Made by a program: the position numbers and the translations under genes. DNA of 64,000 bases from Janthinobacterium sp. B9-8. GTDB lineage: Bacteria > Pseudomonadota > Gammaproteobacteria > Burkholderiales > Chitinibacteraceae. The DNA lies in contig NZ_CP014222.1 in assembly GCF_000969645.2 (NCBI RefSeq), forward strand, positions 1,054,001 through 1,118,000, written 5' to 3'. Positions 44,521-52,398 of this stretch are shown here, piece after piece (position 1 is the first letter of the stretch; each line of letters starts with the position of its first letter). Below the pieces are notes generated by a model. It was not told the DNA's origin. It saw only the letters and a list, made by a program, of their open reading frames with translations, and searched no databases.

Positions 44521-44786
44521 GCAATTGTATTTAAAATGACAATAATTTCTGCTGATCTAGCCAGAAATAGCGCACTGCGAGTAGATCAGATGATGAAAAA
44601 TGAAAGAAGTTCGTGGATTTTTTGTAATTTAGTGTGCTTAACTCGCTAGAAATATCATCATGAAAAGTTTGATTTTGCGCTGTGGCAGGCATGAACAAGT
44701 GGTACTTTTTACTTATAGCTTTCGTGTTTATTTTAATTAAACTATTGTCAAAAGATTATTTTCGTAAGCCGTGATTATAAGGATGT
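44521..44786. other. Spacer upstream of the SIMPL gene
   Basis: AT-rich. Contains an 8-base inverted repeat (CTGATCTA / TAGATCAG, about 44551-44590) and one small candidate membrane-protein frame at 44691, described separately. Nothing else is seen. Confidence 0.4.
44691..44774 (+). CDS. Candidate 27-residue single-pass membrane microprotein
   Basis: An ATG at 44691 preceded by GGCAGGC opens a frame of 27 codons. The product begins MNKWYFLLIAFVFILI, a compact hydrophobic helix, and ends with the charged KLLSKDYFRKP. The arrangement (short N-terminus, one helix, basic C-terminus) is typical of bacterial small membrane proteins. It ends 15 bases before the SIMPL gene and could act as its leader. 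Support is compositional only. Confidence 0.3.
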   Translation: MNKWYFLLIAFVFILIKLLSKDYFRKP

Positions 44787-44789
44787 GTG

Positions 44790-45500
44790 ATGAAATATCT
44801 TCTTTCAGCGGTCATGATGACTGCCATGACGTCAGCAATGGCAGCCAGCGATACCCCGATGTTTAATGTGGTGAATCTGGAAGCCAGCGCTTCACGTGAA
44901 GTGGCGAATGATCTAGCGAGTGCTGTTTTGTTTGTTGAGCTGACCGATACCGATCCTGCGCGTCTGAGCGATAAAATCAATCAAACGCTTGCTGCCGCGA
45001 TTAAGCTAGTGAAAGCCCAAGCTGCAGTACAAAATGGCGGCACGGGTTATGCAACCTATCCGCTGTATGGCAAAACGAATAAGCAAGAAGGCTGGCGCAG
45101 CCGGGGCGAATTGCGTGTGTCCTCGCGCGATTTTGCGGTACTGTCTAAATTGCTGGCTCAGCTGCAACAGCCAATTGCGGGTGGCTTACCAATGCAATTG
45201 GCAAATGTCAGCTATGGTGTTTCAGAAGGCGCGCGCTCTAAAGCTGAAGAGGTTTTGATTGAAGAAGGCTTACAAGACTTTAAACGCCGTGCCGCGCTGA
45301 TCCAAAAAGGCTTTGCGGGCAAGGGTTGGAAAATGATTAATGTGAATGTCAATACGGCAGGTGGTTATCGTCCGCAACCTATCATGATGATGAAAAGTAG
45401 TGGTGCAATGGAGATGGGCAGGGCTGCTGATGCGCCGATTGAATCAGGCGAAAGCCGTTTAACGGTTAATGTATCAGGCAGTATTCAAATCACCGAATGA
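44790..45500 (+). CDS. Periplasmic SIMPL-domain (DUF541) protein
   Basis: Secreted protein of 236 residues with a signal peptide (KYLLSAVMMTAMTSAMAAS) and a SIMPL/DUF541 domain. Recognisable elements: NLEASASREVANDLASAVLFVE, GYATYPLYGKTNKQEGWRSR, GVSEGARSKAEEVLIEEGL and the final SRLTVNVSGSIQI. SIMPL proteins are periplasmic or surface proteins of poorly known function, some linked to oxidative or envelope stress. Start at the ATG at 44790, after AAGGA. Its stop overlaps the next start as ATGA. Confidence 0.85.
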   Translation: MKYLLSAVMMTAMTSAMAASDTPMFNVVNLEASASREVANDLASAVLFVELTDTDPARLSDKINQTLAAAIKLVKAQAAVQNGGTGYATYPLYGKTNKQEGWRSRGELRVSSRDFAVLSKLLAQLQQPIAGGLPMQLANVSYGVSEGARSKAEEVLIEEGLQDFKRRAALIQKGFAGKGWKMINVNVNTAGGYRPQPIMMMKSSGAMEMGRAADAPIESGESRLTVNVSGSIQITE

Positions 45501-45916
45501 GCCCCGCGCCGCTGGTGCTTGCACCCTCTTTATGGGAGAGGCGCTGGCTGTATTTAAGCCATGCCTGCGCGGCGTTTGCTTGTCTGTTTAGCCCTTGGCT
45601 TTGGGTCATCACACTTGTGGTGGCCTTTTCTTTGTACCGTAGCGTATACCTGAAACCGCCTGTGCCATCTTATGTGATGGCCTTGGCGGATGGATCAATC
45701 AGGTTGACGTTTGCTGATGGCAAAGAAATTGATCTGGCTTTATTGCCCTCTAGTAGGGTGATAGGCGGCTTGATTGTGCTGCATCTGATCGGCGATGCCC
45801 GGCCCATTGATTTAGTGATCTGGCCAGATAGCGCACCTGCCGAAAGCTTGCGCCAGTGGCGGGGTTGGCTGCTTTGGCAATGGCCGGCACTGCAGTCGCG
45901 ACAGACGCAAGATTAG
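45497..45916 (+). CDS. YgfX-like small inner-membrane protein
   Basis: 139 residues with a hydrophobic pair of helices (about residues 22-46), then a basic/aromatic soluble tail. The C-terminal motif LVIWPDSAPAESLRQWRGWL resembles the YgfX/CptA family signature (WxDSLxxxxxRxLRxWL). YgfX partners the SdhE assembly factor in enterobacteria, but no sdhE is adjacent here; instead it overlaps the SIMPL gene by ATGA. The assignment is tentative. Confidence 0.5.
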   Translation: MSPAPLVLAPSLWERRWLYLSHACAAFACLFSPWLWVITLVVAFSLYRSVYLKPPVPSYVMALADGSIRLTFADGKEIDLALLPSSRVIGGLIVLHLIGDARPIDLVIWPDSAPAESLRQWRGWLLWQWPALQSRQTQD

Positions 45917-45961
45917 TTGGGGCGCAATACGCTGCTTGTATTTTGGGCTTATCCGTAGATT

Positions 45962-46002
45962 AAAAAAGAGCAAGGCATCGTTGGATGGCTTGCTCTTTTT
46001 TA
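45962..46002. terminator. Bidirectional terminator before the TonB receptor gene
   Basis: A-tract, AAGAGCAAG, 14-base loop, CTTGCTCTT, TTTTA. Symmetrical A and T tracts allow termination from both sides. Confidence 0.8.
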
Positions 46003-46053
46003 TTGGTTTTTTCATATTTGTTAGCGTGTTTTTACTTGATTAATTAAATGGCA

Positions 46054-46083
46054 TTGACAATAAATACAGATGAGTATGATAAT
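46054..46083 (+). promoter_or_regulatory. Sigma-70 promoter of the TonB receptor operon
   Basis: A perfect -35 TTGACA and -10 GATAAT separated by 18 bases (TATGAT at 15 bases is an alternative). The -10 lies inside the Fur box, so binding of Fur would block RNA polymerase. Confidence 0.65.
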
Positions 46084-46096
46084 GATTATCATTAAT
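46078..46096. promoter_or_regulatory. Fur box
   Basis: GATAATGATTATCATTAAT matches the 19-base Fur consensus GATAATGATAATCATTATC at 16 positions and overlaps the -10 region. This predicts iron-repressed expression of the receptor and the following lipoprotein gene. Confidence 0.88.
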
Positions 46097-46109
46097 ACAT
46101 TCCCATGTA

Positions 46110-48116
46110 ATGGACGCCGTGTCTTACTCTTCGCTTGTTACCCAGCCGCCTTATCACATTAAAAAAACGGCACTATTATTGCTGCTGACCTCCTCGTTTG
46201 CTATGGCCGATGTCACGCTGGATACCGTTGTGGTGACCGCAACGCGCAGCGAAAGGCGGGTGGACGATACGCCGGTGCGCACCGAGGTGATCAGCCGTGC
46301 AGAAATAGAAAAAACCCACGCCCGCACTTTAAAAGATGCGATCGAAAATATCCCCGGCTTGCAGCTCAGAGAAGTGCACGGTAAATCGGGCTATGAGCTG
46401 TCTTTACAAGGCTTAAGCAGCGATCAGGTTCTGGTGTTGATTGATGGTCTGCCAATTGCCGCCAGCACTAGCTCTACGGTGAATTTAAGCCAGTATTTGC
46501 TTTCAGAAGTCGACCATATCGAAGTGATTAAGGGAGCGGCATCGGCGCAATACGGCAGCTCGGCGATGGGTGGAGTGATTAATGTGATTACGCGCCGGGT
46601 AAAGCCCGGTTTTTCTGGCAGCGCTGACGCCAGCTTGGGTAGCTATGGTGCGCAAAATGATTCTGGAAAATTCTGGGATGCGGGCCTCAAGCACGGTCAG
46701 TTTCAGCTAGAAGGCGGCAGCGAGCACTGGCGGGCGCGTTTGAGTGGCGATGTGCTGGATGATGCCGGCTTTGGGGCTAAACCAGAAAACTGGTCTCGTC
46801 AGGGCGATGCCTCTAAACGCCAGCAATATGGGGCAAAACTAAGCTGGCTGCCTCAGGCGGGTGATGAGCTATGGGTAGAAGGAAGCCACTATCGTGAAGA
46901 CGATGTGCAGCGCTATCAGCGCTATGTGCCACCCAGATTGCTCGCACAAGAAAAAACCGAAGGCATTGCCCGTGATCGCTTTGTGGCCGGGGCTAAAACA
47001 AGCTTCGCTAATGGCATGCGGGTGCAGGCGCAGCTGCTTGATGAAGTTTATGACAGCGAAGGAAAAGAATATTCTCTGGGTGATTTGATGTCGGTGCGCC
47101 GTTTCGAGCAGCATTTAAATCATCTGACGGCACAGGTCGATTTGCCTGCCTGGTATAGCCAGCTTTGGCAGTTTGGGGTGGATTGGCGCAAAGAGAATGT
47201 TAGCCAAAGCGTGAATGGCGTATCTGAGTTTTTAGGCTCAAAAAAGGTAAGTAAAGAAAGCCGCGAGCTGTTTGTGCAGAACGATATTTTTTTCGGAGAT
47301 GATTGGGAAGTTGTGCTGGGCTTACGCGTGCAAGATGATTCTGATTTTGGCATGCATGCCGCGCCTAAAATTGCGCTACGCGGCAATGTATGGGAAAGCG
47401 GCGATTGGAAGGGAGTGCTGCGTGGCAGCTTTGGTCAAGGCTATCGCGTTCCTAATTTAAAAGAGCGACATTTCCTATTTGATCATAGCTCGCTGGGCTA
47501 TATGGTATTGGGCAATCCGAATTTAAAACCAGAATCCTCCAATAGCTGGCAATTGGGTGGCAATCTTGCTTTATCCAGAAAAGTTTCACTGGATATCAAT
47601 GCCTATTTCAATCAGGTTAAAGACTTAATCCAGGTTGATGAAATAAATGCAGTAACAAGTAATGGTGTTTCGAAGTTTACTTATAAGAATATAGCGCGTA
47701 CTGAAACACGCGGTATAGAAACAGCATTGGATTGGCGTGTATCAGATCAATTAAATATAAATACTTCTTATACCTATAGTCTGAGCAAAGATCTGGATAG
47801 TGGCAAAGCGCTTACTCGTCGCCCGGAAAACATGGCGCGCTTTGGTTTGGATTGGGAAGTGTTAGCAGGAAGCACCTTTACTTTACGCAGCCGTTATCAA
47901 AGCGCTGAATTAATCGACTCTGCAAAGAATGCTCATTCTGATGCATGGATGACGACCGATATTAAATTTAATCAAAAAATTAATAAAAACATAACAGCAT
48001 ATATCGGTATTGATAATGTGCAAGATACGCAGCGTGATTTCAGTAATCCAAATGATTTTGGTCCCATTTCAGGGCGTTTTATTTATATGGGCAGCCGTTT
48101 TGCCTGGGGCAGTTAA
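46110..48116 (+). CDS. TonB-dependent outer-membrane receptor, probably heme/iron related
   Basis: Outer-membrane gated channel. Signal peptide about residues 1-33, TonB box DTVVVTATRS, plug domain (DDTPVRTEVISRAEIEKT, GVINVITRR at its end) and a 22-strand barrel of about 520 residues. The segment YRVPNLKERHFLFDHSS followed by GNPNLKPESS corresponds to the FRAP and NPNL motifs of heme receptors such as HmuR, with histidines between them, which supports heme as ligand. Directly behind a Fur box and 16 bases ahead of a HmuY-like lipoprotein gene. 668 residues. Confidence 0.88.
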   Translation: MDAVSYSSLVTQPPYHIKKTALLLLLTSSFAMADVTLDTVVVTATRSERRVDDTPVRTEVISRAEIEKTHARTLKDAIENIPGLQLREVHGKSGYELSLQGLSSDQVLVLIDGLPIAASTSSTVNLSQYLLSEVDHIEVIKGAASAQYGSSAMGGVINVITRRVKPGFSGSADASLGSYGAQNDSGKFWDAGLKHGQFQLEGGSEHWRARLSGDVLDDAGFGAKPENWSRQGDASKRQQYGAKLSWLPQAGDELWVEGSHYREDDVQRYQRYVPPRLLAQEKTEGIARDRFVAGAKTSFANGMRVQAQLLDEVYDSEGKEYSLGDLMSVRRFEQHLNHLTAQVDLPAWYSQLWQFGVDWRKENVSQSVNGVSEFLGSKKVSKESRELFVQNDIFFGDDWEVVLGLRVQDDSDFGMHAAPKIALRGNVWESGDWKGVLRGSFGQGYRVPNLKERHFLFDHSSLGYMVLGNPNLKPESSNSWQLGGNLALSRKVSLDINAYFNQVKDLIQVDEINAVTSNGVSKFTYKNIARTETRGIETALDWRVSDQLNINTSYTYSLSKDLDSGKALTRRPENMARFGLDWEVLAGSTFTLRSRYQSAELIDSAKNAHSDAWMTTDIKFNQKINKNITAYIGIDNVQDTQRDFSNPNDFGPISGRFIYMGSRFAWGS

Positions 48117-48132
48117 TAGAGGAGTTTAAAAA

Positions 48133-49383
48133 ATGATGATGAAGCCATCTTTAGTATTAAGCGGTAGTTTATTTGCCATGACTTTATTGCTGAGCGCATG
48201 CGGGGGCAGTGATGATGCAACCGTTGCGCCAACGCCGGCTCCAACACCCACTCCAGCGCCAACTCCTGTTTCTGGATTTACTAAAACCGCAACATGGGAT
48301 GTGGCATTTGAGGCTAAAGCAGGCGGAGAGTTGTGTTTTGATATCGATACTCAAAAAGCGGCAGATTGTACAAGCGATACTTGGGACGTTAAAGCAAAAG
48401 ATGATGGGCGTATTCCCAGTTTCTTTACTAATAGCGGCACTAGTGGTGCAGGTAAAGGTGGCGCTGTGGCTAGCCCTCTTGACGCCAAATGGGTCGATTT
48501 AAAAAAATGGCTGAATGGAATGGCTGATCCTGTCAGCGGCGCTCTGGATGCAAATTCCTATATCAAAGACTTTGCCGAAGGGGTATTTACCGGCACAAAC
48601 CCGATTAAATCGGCTGCTTTTGAATATGATTTAGCCGGGGATCATAAGCTGAGCCCTAACTTTAAAGTGTTCCTGATTTCTGAAGACACCACCAACCCGG
48701 CGGCTAAACAGTTTGCTTTGCAAGTGACAGGCTATTACGGCGGCACAGGCGGTGCGGTTTCTGGTTTTCCTTCGATTCGCTGGGTAGATCGCACAAGCAA
48801 TAATGAATTAAGCGCAACGCTAGATGCATCTAAAGGCTGGGTGTATTTTGATTTAGCAAAAAATGCAGTGTCAACAGAAACCGGTACATGGCATATCGCA
48901 TTTAATCGCAATAGCATGAAGCTAAATAGCAGCGTAGCAGGCAAACCGCTGGGCGGCTTATTGGCTAAAACACCGGACGGCTTTTATACCGCAGAGGGCA
49001 AAGCCATTGCTGCTAAATTTGCCGATACAAATAATCTGGCACAAACCCGTGCACTATTAACGGCAACAGATTTATTACCAGCAAAGCCAAAATGGCTGAG
49101 CGATAAAAATGCATCCCCCCTTAGTCCGTCCGCTAAAGGCAATTACCCTGTTTTAGATTATGGTTGGTATACCTATTACGGCAATGATGCTGAGGCCACT
49201 AAAGCCGGCTTGGCAGCGGCACATATGTTAAAAGCCAACTCGGATGCAGCAACCATGATTCGCTCCGCAGAAGGCAACAGCTTTGCTCGTATGCATTTAA
49301 AAGAGGTTCAATACGCCGATCCAAAAAATGCCAGCAGCAAGAAAACACTGAAATTTGAATTTGATATTCAACCAAAGTCTTAA
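48133..49383 (+). CDS. HmuY-like lipoprotein with two HmuY-type regions
   Basis: Lipoprotein of 416 residues: signal MKPSLVLSGSLFAMTLLLSAC with lipobox LSAC, followed by a Pro/Thr-rich spacer (PTPAPTPTPAPTP). The first HmuY-like region (about 48-115) contains TWDVAFEAK and FFTNSGTSGAGKGGA. The second (about 210-290) contains GWVYFDLAKN and GTWHIAFNRNSMKLN. HmuY proteins bind heme outside the cell and pass it to a TonB receptor. The gene follows such a receptor in a Fur-controlled operon. GAGGAG eight bases before the ATG; terminator after the stop. Confidence 0.8.
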   Translation: MMMKPSLVLSGSLFAMTLLLSACGGSDDATVAPTPAPTPTPAPTPVSGFTKTATWDVAFEAKAGGELCFDIDTQKAADCTSDTWDVKAKDDGRIPSFFTNSGTSGAGKGGAVASPLDAKWVDLKKWLNGMADPVSGALDANSYIKDFAEGVFTGTNPIKSAAFEYDLAGDHKLSPNFKVFLISEDTTNPAAKQFALQVTGYYGGTGGAVSGFPSIRWVDRTSNNELSATLDASKGWVYFDLAKNAVSTETGTWHIAFNRNSMKLNSSVAGKPLGGLLAKTPDGFYTAEGKAIAAKFADTNNLAQTRALLTATDLLPAKPKWLSDKNASPLSPSAKGNYPVLDYGWYTYYGNDAEATKAGLAAAHMLKANSDAATMIRSAEGNSFARMHLKEVQYADPKNASSKKTLKFEFDIQPKS

Positions 49384-49402
49384 GTTTGCTGAGTATTGGA
49401 TG

Positions 49403-49432
49403 AAAAAAACCCCGCTAATGCGGGGTTTTTTA
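49403..49432 (+). terminator. Terminator of the receptor-HmuY operon
   Basis: A-tract, CCCCGC, loop TAAT, GCGGGG, TTTTTT. Strong and 20 bases past the stop. Confidence 0.93.
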
Positions 49433-49455
49433 GTTTAAGGCTGGGGTAATTAGGT

Positions 49456-49650
49456 ATGTCAAAAAATATAAAGGTGTTTTTTATATTTATATTGGTGTTT
49501 TTTATATTTATATTGGTGTTGTTTCATAAACTTTCTTATAGTCTTTTGTCTGAGAGATGGTTATTTATAATTAATTATTACAGGATTACCATGTATGGAG
49601 GTTACCCTCATGATTCTGTTTTTGGTTTTCATGAAAAACGTCTCTTTTGA
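49456..49650 (+). CDS. Doubtful 64-codon frame with a duplicated 21-bp hydrophobic segment
   Basis: The frame begins MSKNIKVFFIFILVFF and contains an exact in-frame tandem duplication of 21 bases (49474-49494 and 49495-49515), giving VFFIFIL twice. Its last 20 residues (ITMYGGYPHDSVFGF) appear to belong to the HlyD remnant that continues in another frame. It may be a young fortuitous frame or the deleted N-terminus (membrane anchor) of the adaptor. Not a confident gene. Confidence 0.25.
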   Translation: MSKNIKVFFIFILVFFIFILVLFHKLSYSLLSERWLFIINYYRITMYGGYPHDSVFGFHEKRLF

Positions 49651-49835
49651 GGTGGTGCCCGATGGGAAATTAGGGCTGATTTATCAGGTTAAAATTACAT
49701 TAAAAGTATAAACTGAATATTGACAGTAAATCGTTAAAGCTGCCGCTGGGCATGGCGATCACTGTGTGAATTAAAACAGGGTAGTGCAAGATTATTGAAT
49801 ACATTTTGGTACGGTTAATGGATAATGTTTCGTAA
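49582..49835 (+). pseudogene. Frameshifted C-terminal remnant of a HlyD-type secretion adaptor
   Basis: Read across two frameshifts, this stretch gives YPHDSVFGF, then KNVSFEVVPDGKLGLIYQV, then LPLGMAITV-stop-IKTG-stop and IIEYILVRLMD. This follows the C-terminal core of HlyD/LapC membrane-fusion proteins (FPYTKYGYL..., NVS..., LGLVFNV..., LSPGMAVTAEIKTG..., VISYLLSPL). Two in-frame stops and at least two frameshifts make it inactive. The N-terminal three quarters of the gene are missing. Confidence 0.8.
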
Positions 49836-50392
49836 AATTAGTGGGAAAGGTGAAGGTTGTATTTTCAATGATATGTGGAAGTATGAAAATTTGATGGTAT
49901 ATATTATGTGGGTTTGTATATGATTAAAACTAAAATATCAGTTGTATTACTATTTGTTTTTTTTGTTGGTAAGCTATAAACATTTTGATGAATAAAAAGA
50001 ATAATTTATGCAAAGTTTTAAAAGAGACTCTGCGCTCCGCTGACGGCTGTGCATGGCTGTTAACTTGTGTTTTTTCTTTCTTATGTTTTATTGATGTTTG
50101 GAGCTCTACCAACATATTTCCACTGAGAGAGTCGTTAGATGTAGGTAAGTCTATGGTGTTGTTGCTGTTTTCTCCTTTGTTGGTTTTTTTAGTTATGGTT
50201 AGATTGCGTCAACTGCCATTTTCTAGATATTTAATCTCTAGCTGGCTTAGGGCTTTATTTTGTATTTTTATATTTTTAATAATTAATTTTTAATTTGGAG
50301 CTTGTTGTGAGTATTCTTGTGTTGTTAAGTGGACTGGACATATTGAGGGAATGGCTGGTGCTCATGGGGCAATAACAAACTTATAGATGCAG
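49836..50392. other. Low-GC spacer between two type I secretion remnants
   Basis: AT-rich with one candidate frame at 49988 (listed). I looked for further pieces of a secretion ATPase or substrate and found none that I can support. Confidence 0.4.
49988..50293 (+). CDS. Possible small membrane protein of about 101 residues
   Basis: An ATG at 49988 opens a frame whose product has two or three hydrophobic segments (CAWLLTCVFSFLCFI; MVLLLFSPLLVFLVM; LFCIFIFLIINF) and basic N- and C-proximal residues. There is no clear Shine-Dalgarno and base composition is like the surrounding spacer. Position between secretion-gene remnants would fit an immunity-type or cargo-associated membrane protein, but there is no sequence evidence for that. 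Confidence 0.3.
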   Translation: MNKKNNLCKVLKETLRSADGCAWLLTCVFSFLCFIDVWSSTNIFPLRESLDVGKSMVLLLFSPLLVFLVMVRLRQLPFSRYLISSWLRALFCIFIFLIINF

Positions 50393-50536
50393 ATGATTTT
50401 GTGTGTGAGGTGGCGGGATGCGCATCGGATTGTGGCGATGGATAGAGGGCAGATTGTAGAGGAGGGGCCGCATCACGAGTTATTGCAAAAACCGGATGGT
50501 TATTATGCGCGATTGCATGCGATGCAGGCTGGGTGA
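50393..50536 (+). pseudogene. C-terminal remnant of a type I secretion ABC transporter
   Basis: The frame ending at the TGA 50534-50536 encodes [20 protein letters not shown], followed by [20 protein letters not shown]. This is the extreme C-terminus of HlyB/LapB-like ABC exporters, from just after the H-loop (normally AHRLSTVRDA...). The ATPase core and membrane domain are absent. The match begins abruptly at about 50408. Confidence 0.85.
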
Positions 50537-50615
50537 TGGGCTAGAGTGGAGCGCTTAAAAAGTAGTTGTTTGTCGTTTACTTAAGGTCAATAGATCATCT
50601 ACTCGCTAGGAGCCC

Positions 50616-50640
50616 AAAACCCCGCAGCTTGCGGGGTTTT
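50616..50640. terminator. Bidirectional terminator next to nadB
   Basis: AAAACCCCGC, loop AGCTT, GCGGGGTTTT. The symmetrical tracts close nadB on the minus strand and any transcript coming from the left. Confidence 0.9.
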
Positions 50641-50661
50641 GAGTTCTTTAAATCAGTACAT

Positions 50662-52245
50662 TTAATCGGGGCTAAGGATGGTGCTTTTGGCTTCGCTTAA
50701 CATGCCAGGGTAATCTCGGCTGTAGTGCAGGCCGCGGCTTTCTTTTCTATCCATGGCGCAGCGCACGATGAGCTCGGCAGATTGCACTAGATTACGCAGC
50801 TCAATTAAGTCGTTAGAGACGCGGAAGTTGCTGTAGTAATCGTCGATTTCATGTTGCAGCAATTCGATGCGGTGCAGGGCGCGCTCCAGGCGTTTGTTGG
50901 TGCGCACAATGCCGACGTAATCCCACATAAAGCGGCGTAATTCATCCCAGTTGTGCGAGATCACTACTTCTTCGTCGGGGTCGGTGACTTGGCTTTCGTC
51001 CCATTCGGGGATGTTGGGGCGATCGCTTGCGGGGGTTTGTAAGATGTCAGTGGCGGCGGCTTTGCCGAGCACCATGCATTCCAGTAAGGAGTTGGATGCC
51101 AGCCGATTGGCACCGTGCAGGCCGGTGCAGGCGACTTCGCCTACGGCATAGAGGCTGGCAACGTCGGTGCGGCCCGCCATATCGCTGACTACGCCGCCGC
51201 AGGTGTAGTGCGCAGCCGGTACAACGGGGATGGGTTCTTTGGTGATGTCGATGCCTAGCTCCAGGCAGCGCAGGTAGATATTGGGGAAGTGTTCTTTAAT
51301 AAAGGCGGCGGGTTTATAGGAGATATCCAGATAAACGCAGTCAAAGCCACCTTTTTTCATTTCAAAGTCGATGGCGCGGGCCACGATATCGCGCGGGGCC
51401 AGCTCGGCACGTTCGTCGTGCTGGGGCATAAAGCGGGTGCCGTCAGGCAATCTTAATATGCCGCCTTCGCCGCGCACGGCTTCGGTAATTAAAAATGATT
51501 TAGCGTGCGGATGGTAAAGGCAGGTGGGGTGAAATTGGATGAATTCCATATTGGCTACGCGGCAACCTGCACGCCAGCCCATAGCAATGCCGTCGCCAGT
51601 CGCTACATCGGGGTTGGTGGTGTAAAGATAGACCTTGCCTGCGCCGCCACTGGCGAGCACGGTGGATTTGGCCACGATGGTTTCTACGCGGTCGGTTTCT
51701 TTATCATAAACATAGGCGCCGTAGCAGTGTTTCCCTTCGCGGCCTAGCTTTTGGTCGGTGATTAAATCAACGGCAATATGCGATTCAAGCACGGTGATAT
51801 TGGGGTGGGCTGCTACTTTATGCGCCAGCGTGTCGATTACCGCTGCGCCGGTGGCATCGGCAGCATGGATAATGCGCCGGTGGCTGTGTCCGCCTTCGCG
51901 GGTGAGATGGTAGCCCTGATAAGCGCTGTCGCCTTCGGTGTCTTTAGTGAAAGGCACGCCCATTTGAATCAGCCAGTCGATCGCTTCTTTGGAGTGCTCT
52001 ACAATAAAGCGCGTGCTGTCGTGATCGCACAGGCCAGCACCTGCAACATGGGTGTCACGAATATGCAGCTCTACACTATCGGTGCCATCCAGTACTGCGG
52101 CAATGCCGCCCTGTGCCCAGCCGCTGCCGCCGTCCCGCAGCTCGCGTTTGGTAATGAGGCCCACTTGGATATGGTCAGCTAAGTGCAAGGCCATGGTCAT
52201 TCCGCCAAGGCCACTGCCAATGATTAGTGCATCAAATTCCCGCAT
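50662..52245 (-). CDS. nadB: L-aspartate oxidase
   Basis: FAD enzyme oxidising L-aspartate to iminoaspartate, the first step of de novo NAD synthesis. The N-terminal FAD fold is [21 protein letters not shown]; further motifs are [46 protein letters not shown] and the catalytic-loop region [44 protein letters not shown] (quoted from about residue 345). The start ATG at 52245 gives 527 residues; the longer frame lacks homology. Divergent from rpoE, a conserved neighbourhood. Confidence 0.96.
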   Translation of the reverse strand: MREFDALIIGSGLGGMTMALHLADHIQVGLITKRELRDGGSGWAQGGIAAVLDGTDSVELHIRDTHVAGAGLCDHDSTRFIVEHSKEAIDWLIQMGVPFTKDTEGDSAYQGYHLTREGGHSHRRIIHAADATGAAVIDTLAHKVAAHPNITVLESHIAVDLITDQKLGREGKHCYGAYVYDKETDRVETIVAKSTVLASGGAGKVYLYTTNPDVATGDGIAMGWRAGCRVANMEFIQFHPTCLYHPHAKSFLITEAVRGEGGILRLPDGTRFMPQHDERAELAPRDIVARAIDFEMKKGGFDCVYLDISYKPAAFIKEHFPNIYLRCLELGIDITKEPIPVVPAAHYTCGGVVSDMAGRTDVASLYAVGEVACTGLHGANRLASNSLLECMVLGKAAATDILQTPASDRPNIPEWDESQVTDPDEEVVISHNWDELRRFMWDYVGIVRTNKRLERALHRIELLQHEIDDYYSNFRVSNDLIELRNLVQSAELIVRCAMDRKESRGLHYSRDYPGMLSEAKSTILSPD

Positions 52246-52321
52246 CGCCGGTGTTCCATTGCCATAAAAATGGAATATTAACAGACGCCAGAGCGTCTTC
52301 GCCGTGTATAAAGCCAAATCT

Positions 52322-52370
52322 GTCAGCTTTTGTATGGGCTGACTTGATAAAAATCATGGGCAACCCCATG
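52322..52370. promoter_or_regulatory. Two short inverted repeats in the nadB-rpoE promoter region
   Basis: GTCAGC / GCTGAC (52322-52343) and CATGGG / CCCATG (52355-52370) lie between the divergent starts, just upstream of the rpoE ribosome binding site. They could be operators or leader hairpins. No clear sigma-E promoter was recognised. Confidence 0.35.
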
Positions 52371-52398
52371 TAAGGGTAAATATCTTTTGGAGACATCT

